Below, piece after piece: positions 34,643-39,816 of a stretch of 39,816 nt of DNA (the first letter of the stretch is position 1; each line of letters opens with the position of its first letter). This DNA comes from Promethearchaeota archaeon (GTDB lineage Archaea > Asgardarchaeota > Lokiarchaeia > Sigynarchaeales > SOKP01): assembly GCA_030605085.1 (NCBI GenBank), contig JAUWBH010000035.1, positions 1 to 39,816 of the forward strand, read 5' to 3'. Both the position numbers and the translations under genes were made by a program. The notes beneath the pieces were generated by a model that searched no databases, had not been told where the DNA came from, and saw only the letters and a list, made by a program, of their open reading frames with translations.

Positions 34643-34933
34643 TTAATTTACACCTCAAATTTTTTCTTAATTATTATCATTACATACTCTATTCTAATTT
34701 AATAGTTATAGAATAAATTGAAAGTTAAGAAATAAAATTAATTGAAAGTGTTGAAAAGTATAAAAAATTTAAATTTACTTAATTATCAAAAAAAATCGGA
34801 AAATCTAAAGATAATACATAACTTACAGATTTATTAAGACTATTTAAAGTAAAAAATTAAATTAAATACCATTACATTAGATTTGAAATTAAAATTCTAT
34901 ACCTATTCAGCAAGTTTCTAATGGATGATTTCA

Positions 34934-36400
34934 ATGAAAGATGAGAATAGAAATTCTTTAGATCATTTGTTTTATCCTCGCAATGTTGCGATTTATGAAG
35001 CTAGTGAAAAATTGTGGTATTTTATGATGGGGCTTGAGGAACTGAAGTTTGATAAGAATAAGTTATATTTAATCAGCCCATCAAAAGAAAAATTATTTGA
35101 TATGAAATGCTATCAATCTTTAGATGATGTTCCCGACAATACAATTGATTATCTAATATTATCTGTAGGAAGAAATAGGATAGTCGAGAGTCTTAAAAAA
35201 ATACTACCTCAAAAAGAGATAAAAACAATGCATATCTTTACCGCGGGAATGGGAGAATCTGATAATGCAGGTGTGTATATCGAGAAAGAAGTATATGATA
35301 TATTGAACGATGACAATAATAATACTAGAGCTATAGGGCCAAACTGTATGGGTGTCTATTCTACTAAAGGACACTTGGCTTATGAACCATTATTTCCAAA
35401 AGAGCCAGGAAACATATCATTAGTGTTCCAATCAGGCGATCTTCATTCTCAAATGATTAGAATTGGTTCAGAGCGTCATGGCTTAAGGTTTTCAAAAGGA
35501 GTTAGCATTGGAAATTGTGTAGACCTTCAAATCAGCGATTTCTTGGAATATTACAATAATGATGAGGATACCAATTTAATTTTAGTTTACCTTGAAGGCA
35601 TAAATGCACTTTATCCTAACGAAGGAAAAAGATTATTAAACACATTCAAAAGCATGAAAAAACCTGTCTTATTTATGAATGGTGGAAGTACAGAGAGAGC
35701 ACAAACTGCTGCACTATCTCATACGGGATCAATTGGTACAAATCAAAAGATTTGGAAAGGAATTTATCAACAGACACCGATAATTGAAGTTCCCACTTCT
35801 CTTGATGATATGATAGATTATGCATATCTTTTTTCCAATGTAATAAATAGATATAAAAATAATAAAAAAGAAGTAACATATCCAAAAGGTAAAAACGCGT
35901 TAACAATTCTCTGGTCCGGAGGTTTTGGGATATTAGCTACAAACACTTTAACAGAATTAGGTTTAAATGTGCCTTATTTTGAAGGAGAAACTTTAGAAAA
36001 ATTAAGAAAAATATACCCTGTTAAAATCGGTAGTTTGTCGAATCCTATAGATTTACCATGGATATCCTCTTCTGACAAATATCTAGAGCTTGCTTTGACA
36101 GCTATCACAGAAGATATGAATCTTGTAATGATATTAACTGATGCTTGGGAAGAATTTGAAGAAGAGGAACACTCTAAAAAGCAATACAATAATTTATTGA
36201 AAATAAAAGAACACACAGAGTCGATGGGTAATGTTCTTATCTTAATTCTTCCTGAATATCCCGCTCGAAGGCGAAAAAGATATTTAAATAAGCTCACGAG
36301 AGATGATTTTATTGTATACCCCAATTTTCGAAGAGCTGCAAAATCGTTTCTGGCTCTTTATGAATACGGAAAGAAAATTAAAAATTTAAATAATAAATAA
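34934..36400 (+). CDS. NDP-forming acyl-CoA synthetase alpha-subunit-like protein, paralogue 4
   Basis: The 488-aa protein is most like paralogue 3. The CoA-binding domain reads LDHLFYPRNVAIYEASEKL and IGPNCMGVYST; the second domain reads ISLVFQSGDLH and GGSTERAQTAALSHTGSIG, with the SHTG His at the expected phospho-His position. The C-terminus is intact (LPEYPARRRKRYLNKLTRDDFIVYPNFRRAAK). ATG 34934 is chosen by alignment; an ATG at 34925 is also in frame. It stands alone, separated from the three-gene array by the island, with a 282-nt AT-rich upstream region that presumably holds its promoter. There is no beta subunit nearby. Confidence 0.82.
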   Translation: MKDENRNSLDHLFYPRNVAIYEASEKLWYFMMGLEELKFDKNKLYLISPSKEKLFDMKCYQSLDDVPDNTIDYLILSVGRNRIVESLKKILPQKEIKTMHIFTAGMGESDNAGVYIEKEVYDILNDDNNNTRAIGPNCMGVYSTKGHLAYEPLFPKEPGNISLVFQSGDLHSQMIRIGSERHGLRFSKGVSIGNCVDLQISDFLEYYNNDEDTNLILVYLEGINALYPNEGKRLLNTFKSMKKPVLFMNGGSTERAQTAALSHTGSIGTNQKIWKGIYQQTPIIEVPTSLDDMIDYAYLFSNVINRYKNNKKEVTYPKGKNALTILWSGGFGILATNTLTELGLNVPYFEGETLEKLRKIYPVKIGSLSNPIDLPWISSSDKYLELALTAITEDMNLVMILTDAWEEFEEEEHSKKQYNNLLKIKEHTESMGNVLILILPEYPARRRKRYLNKLTRDDFIVYPNFRRAAKSFLALYEYGKKIKNLNNK

Positions 36401-36424
36401 AAAATATTTATTCTCAGAGATTTA

Positions 36425-36460
36425 AAACGGATTTTTCTATTAATAATATTTTACATTTTA
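36425..36460 (+). repeat. 36-bp direct repeat, copy A
   Basis: AAACGGATTTTTCTATTAAT... matches 39501-39536 with one mismatch. It overlaps the stop codon of the TPR gene, so the second copy, upstream of that gene, probably marks the end of a lost tandem duplicate. Confidence 0.8.
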
Positions 36461-39426
36461 GATTTAGTTTTTTTTATTGATGGTCTGGTCGCTAAAACTC
36501 TCCTAGATTCTTCAGTAATCTGTTTCAATTCATCTATTCTTGGAGATCGACCGGTTTCTATTGGACAAGTGGGAGCAATTATGCCCGTTGTGCTTCTGGA
36601 GATGGAGGGTGCTTTTATAGTGTTTAATGCTGAAACTAATATCTTCTTTTCCTTCTCCACCATAATCAAACGGTTTTGGATCTCTAATTCTTTATCTTTA
36701 AATCCGGCATTACCAAACAAATTTGCCGCAGACTTTAGAAATCCAAGCCCGATTCTTAAGAATTTCCTCTTTTCTTCAAGATTTAATTCCACATTCACTC
36801 TGATTAAATTCCAAGTAGCATCAAAATAAGTTGAGGTAGCCAGAGCCCATTCCGCATCGCTTTCAAAATCCCCCTTCGCATACGAGGAAGCTGCTCTTCT
36901 GAGCATTAGTTTAACTTTAGAATATAATTGTGTTTTAATTTGAGTATCTTTAGATTCGTCGAACTTACATCCAAGCTCTAATGCTTGACAAAAGGCAGAA
37001 TTCCCCGAAAATTGCACCTTTAATTTATTATCTGTGAAGATATCACTTGCTTTTATAAACAAATTTGCAGCTTCTGCGAACTTTTCGGGTTCTTCGTACT
37101 CTTCAGCAAGCGCCATACTTTCCCAAGCTCTACAGAGGTAATATATTGCTTCGAATTCCTTACGTTCCCGCTCGATTTTAAATGCCGAACAAATAAGCTT
37201 AAATTGGGAAGCCGCAACTGCAAGATTTTCTACAGCCTCGAGATGTTCGCCTTTATTTCTATATATTCTTGCTTTTTCAAGGTTTATTCTAGCGGAGCAA
37301 TAGTTTATCAGTATTTTAGCTACTTTCTTGAGTTTCTCAATTCTTTCTTTTTCGCCTTTCTCTTTATACCTTTTTGAAGCTTTATTCAGTATCTTAATAG
37401 CTACATTAAAATTGATTCTGGTCAACTCATATTTTTCTATGGATTCTTCTTGCCTCTCATGTTTACTAAGTTGTTCTGCTTCTTCCATCAACGCCCAGGC
37501 AAAATAGTAATGACTTTCATAATTATATATACTTACTTTCTTCAAAATTTCGCTCGCTTTTTCGTAGCTTTCCTTTGCTTTTAGATGGTTTTCCTTTTTA
37601 TGATATAATTTAGCTTTTTCAATTAATATCCATGCCCGAACATATTTGATCTTTTCTTTAACTCTATTTTTTAGGGGTTGATACTCGAGACCATTTAGAG
37701 TTTCTAAGTGAGCTTCTTCAGCGTTCTTATAATTTTCCACGGAAGCATTGTGGTTCCCCAATCGATCCTCTATACGAGCGATGTATTCGAAAGCGCTAGC
37801 TGCGTAGTAATGAGCCCCTCCTTCAATACTTTCCTTAATCACTCTGAGGAATATATCCTCTGCTCGCATTAACGGGTTATTTTCCCCTGTTATAATGCTC
37901 AATTCTTCGTAGAGACCTCCTAACCGCATTTGGGTAGAAAATAAACCCATCCGAGACTCTAACGAATACTTCATGCTCTCTTTTAAGGCAGATATTGTGG
38001 TTTTTAGCAGTTCGGCTCTATATTTCTTGTCTTCTGTAATATCCGCTAGAGTCTTGTAGGCAACATAAAGGGAGGTGTAGCCGAGAGAACGAGAGACTCC
38101 GCTTCCATACTCTTCTCCGATCTTTCTAGCTTGTTGAGCATAGTAAAGCATTTTCTGGGCGTATTCGTCTCGTAATTCTTTTTTTATAGAAAGAACCGTT
38201 AGTTGCGAATAAGATGATGTTAAAATCAGAAATACTGGCGAAGAATTATATGGATTAGAAGGTATCTTCAAGCACTCATTAGCATACTCAATTGCTTTTT
38301 CTGCGTAAACTTTTCTCAGGTCGGATGTGAAAAAATCTCGCATAGCCATGTTATTATAATAGTTTGCAGGAAAGAGGTTTGTAATAAAATTCAAATGTTG
38401 AAATACACCTTTATATATCTTTCCTAATTCTAGGACCTCACGAACATCGTTAAATATTCTATTCTGAACATACTTATATCTGAATCCTTGTATTGCGTAC
38501 AAATGTAACATAGTTATGCTGACAATTATAAGCCAATTATTCCTTACTTTTCTTCCTAAGCTTAAAGATTTTTCAAGTAATTTTATTCCTTTGTCAAGAT
38601 ATTGCCATTGCTTTCTTTCGTTTAAAATTGAATTTAATGCAAATTCGGAGTAAGTACAACCAGCTACCCAATCAATAACTCCAAGGGAAAAAAAATCATT
38701 AACACTTTCACTAAACATTATGCTTTCATTACACTTTAACAGAAATTTCCTTTGTTTATCTTTCCAATAATCATCACGCATAGTATATTTTACAGCACTT
38801 TCAATTATATTTAAAGTTCTTTCAGCATATAACGACCACGCTAGTGACTCAATGTTTTTAACCTCTTTTGAAAGCATCCAACTCTTGATGGCTGCAGATC
38901 TGCCTCTCCGGATAAAATACTCAGTTTCCTCCAAATTGCTAGCAAAATCTGTAGAATATAATGATGTAATTGCTATAAGCTGGAAAGTCCTAGCAAGACC
39001 TTCTCGATCATTCTCCTTAGAATAATTCTCATTAGATTTAATTGAGATTTCACAAGACTGGTTCATTTTTTTCTTCGCTTCTACGAAAGAATTTGCTATG
39101 TTTGCAGTACAAAAGAATGATAATGCGTCACATTCTAATTCTTCAGATCTATTTCTCATCTGCTTAAAAAATGTCGCACTTTTTATAAATGCTTTAATAG
39201 CATATTTGCTTAATTTCAAATATTCTTCAGCAGTTTGTGCCCCCATACTTCCCAAAAAATGGATATTACCAAGTTTTTTGTAAACCTCTGCAGCATTTTT
39301 CACCATATCTTCATTTAAAAATAATTGGGCAATCATCTCATATAGTTTACCAGCTTCTACCCAATTATAAGCTTTCTCTTCAACAACCGCTCTTTCCATT
39401 AAAACAGCTACTTTTTCTTCGATCAT
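36451..39426 (-). CDS. Large TPR-repeat protein
   Basis: The 991-aa protein is almost entirely helical with many tetratricopeptide-like repeats. Clear units include AYNWVEAGKLYEMIAQLF and VKNAAEVYKKLGNIHFLG at the N-terminus, NHNASVENYKNAEEAHLE and NHLKAKESYEKASEILKK near 560-630, and GEHLEAVENLAVAASQFK near 740. There is no signal peptide or membrane segment, so it is probably a cytoplasmic scaffold. The C-terminal ~60 residues are low complexity and Ser/Thr/Pro/Arg-rich. There is no enzymatic domain. The ATG at 39426 is the first in frame. Confidence 0.8.
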   Translation of the reverse strand: MIEEKVAVLMERAVVEEKAYNWVEAGKLYEMIAQLFLNEDMVKNAAEVYKKLGNIHFLGSMGAQTAEEYLKLSKYAIKAFIKSATFFKQMRNRSEELECDALSFFCTANIANSFVEAKKKMNQSCEISIKSNENYSKENDREGLARTFQLIAITSLYSTDFASNLEETEYFIRRGRSAAIKSWMLSKEVKNIESLAWSLYAERTLNIIESAVKYTMRDDYWKDKQRKFLLKCNESIMFSESVNDFFSLGVIDWVAGCTYSEFALNSILNERKQWQYLDKGIKLLEKSLSLGRKVRNNWLIIVSITMLHLYAIQGFRYKYVQNRIFNDVREVLELGKIYKGVFQHLNFITNLFPANYYNNMAMRDFFTSDLRKVYAEKAIEYANECLKIPSNPYNSSPVFLILTSSYSQLTVLSIKKELRDEYAQKMLYYAQQARKIGEEYGSGVSRSLGYTSLYVAYKTLADITEDKKYRAELLKTTISALKESMKYSLESRMGLFSTQMRLGGLYEELSIITGENNPLMRAEDIFLRVIKESIEGGAHYYAASAFEYIARIEDRLGNHNASVENYKNAEEAHLETLNGLEYQPLKNRVKEKIKYVRAWILIEKAKLYHKKENHLKAKESYEKASEILKKVSIYNYESHYYFAWALMEEAEQLSKHERQEESIEKYELTRINFNVAIKILNKASKRYKEKGEKERIEKLKKVAKILINYCSARINLEKARIYRNKGEHLEAVENLAVAASQFKLICSAFKIERERKEFEAIYYLCRAWESMALAEEYEEPEKFAEAANLFIKASDIFTDNKLKVQFSGNSAFCQALELGCKFDESKDTQIKTQLYSKVKLMLRRAASSYAKGDFESDAEWALATSTYFDATWNLIRVNVELNLEEKRKFLRIGLGFLKSAANLFGNAGFKDKELEIQNRLIMVEKEKKILVSALNTIKAPSISRSTTGIIAPTCPIETGRSPRIDELKQITEESRRVLATRPSIKKTKSKM

Positions 39427-39500
39427 TAATCTTAATCAAATTATAAGATTGATTATTATTTACCGGAGGTTTCTTACTTTTATTTTTAAGAATATTTAAT

Positions 39501-39536
39501 AAACGGATTTTTCTATTTATAATATTTTACATTTTA
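39501..39536 (+). repeat. 36-bp direct repeat, copy B
   Basis: This is the second copy of the repeat at 36425-36460, located 74 nt upstream of the TPR start codon. Together they bracket the whole gene. Confidence 0.8.
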
Positions 39537-39622
39537 TAGATAGAAGAATTTATCCTTATTATTCTCCTTAAGAACGGCGAAAACGATAATAATTTCATTT
39601 CTACGATGCATATTTCTATAAT

Positions 39623-39816
39623 TTACCACATTCCAGACAAATTTGATAGGTGTAAGCGCACATGTATATTAAAGTATTTCTTAACAATCTCAATTAAAAA
39701 ATTTAAATACTGTACTGATATTTTGACGCTGTGTTTATTTTCTATATAATCAATAATCTTCTTAGTATAAACTTTTGCTCCTTTCTGGTTTTCGATATAT
39801 TCTTTAATTAGCACAG
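39623..39816 (-). CDS. Partial ORF, unknown (runs off the window)
   Basis: An open frame from the window edge to TAA at 39623 encodes LIKEYIENQKGAKVYTKKII and YLNFLIEIVKKYF, ending NLSGMW. It is basic and helical with no recognised family. A GTG at 39814 is in frame, but the gene may start outside the window. Confidence 0.4.
   Translation of the reverse strand, partial: VLIKEYIENQKGAKVYTKKIIDYIENKHSVKISVQYLNFLIEIVKKYFNIHVRLHLSNLSGMW

Overview
This AT-rich window is from an archaeon. The left third is the archaeal RNA polymerase/ribosomal operon read leftwards: rpoA1 (A'), rpoA2 (A''), eL30, nusA, uS12, uS7. A split RpoA'/A'' followed by eL30, NusA, S12 and S7 is diagnostic of Archaea. Base composition, an A'' intein, Shine-Dalgarno leaders and expanded NDP-forming acyl-CoA synthetase-like genes would fit an Asgard-type (Lokiarchaeia-like) genome, but that placement is an inference.

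Layout. 1-9566 (- strand) is the informational operon, interrupted by an IS200/IS605-type TnpB element (about 1185-2625) between nusA and uS12. rpoA2 carries a 541-residue LAGLIDADG intein. rpoA1 is unusual: its conserved zinc-binding N-terminus is interrupted by two short insertions (31 and 30 nt). Removing both restores a 973-residue A' subunit. uS12 has no ATG/GTG/TTG start in frame.

9567-16700 is accessory DNA: a fragment of a LAGLIDADG endonuclease, a type IIG-like restriction-modification gene split by one in-frame TAG, a CoiA-like nuclease and a second TnpB. 16692-23678 (+ strand) is metabolic: a threonine dehydratase-like enzyme, a nitrilase-family amidohydrolase, a membrane zinc-ribbon protein and three tandem paralogues resembling the alpha subunit of ADP-forming acetyl-CoA synthetase. 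The third has a premature stop. A fourth paralogue lies at 34925-36400 and a scrap of a fifth at about 33818. No ATP-grasp beta subunit is in the window.

23767-33501 is a mobile and defence-like island. It holds a LAGLIDADG endonuclease whose upstream region is nearly identical to the left end of the first TnpB element, a frameshifted leucine-rich-repeat membrane protein, a possible PD-(D/E)XK nuclease, a nucleotidyltransferase followed by a HEPN-like gene, and a leftward four-gene operon (two small unknowns, a PIN ribonuclease, a Schlafen/AlbA_2 protein). The right end holds a probable alpha/beta-barrel protein that seems to start at ATT, the fourth synthetase paralogue, a 991-residue TPR protein flanked by a 36-bp direct repeat, and a partial ORF.

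The most notable signals are the paired mini-insertions in the essential rpoA1 gene, the shared 5' end of the TnpB element and the LAGLIDADG gene, and the uncharacterised PIN/AlbA_2 operon. I saw no tRNA, rRNA or CRISPR array.
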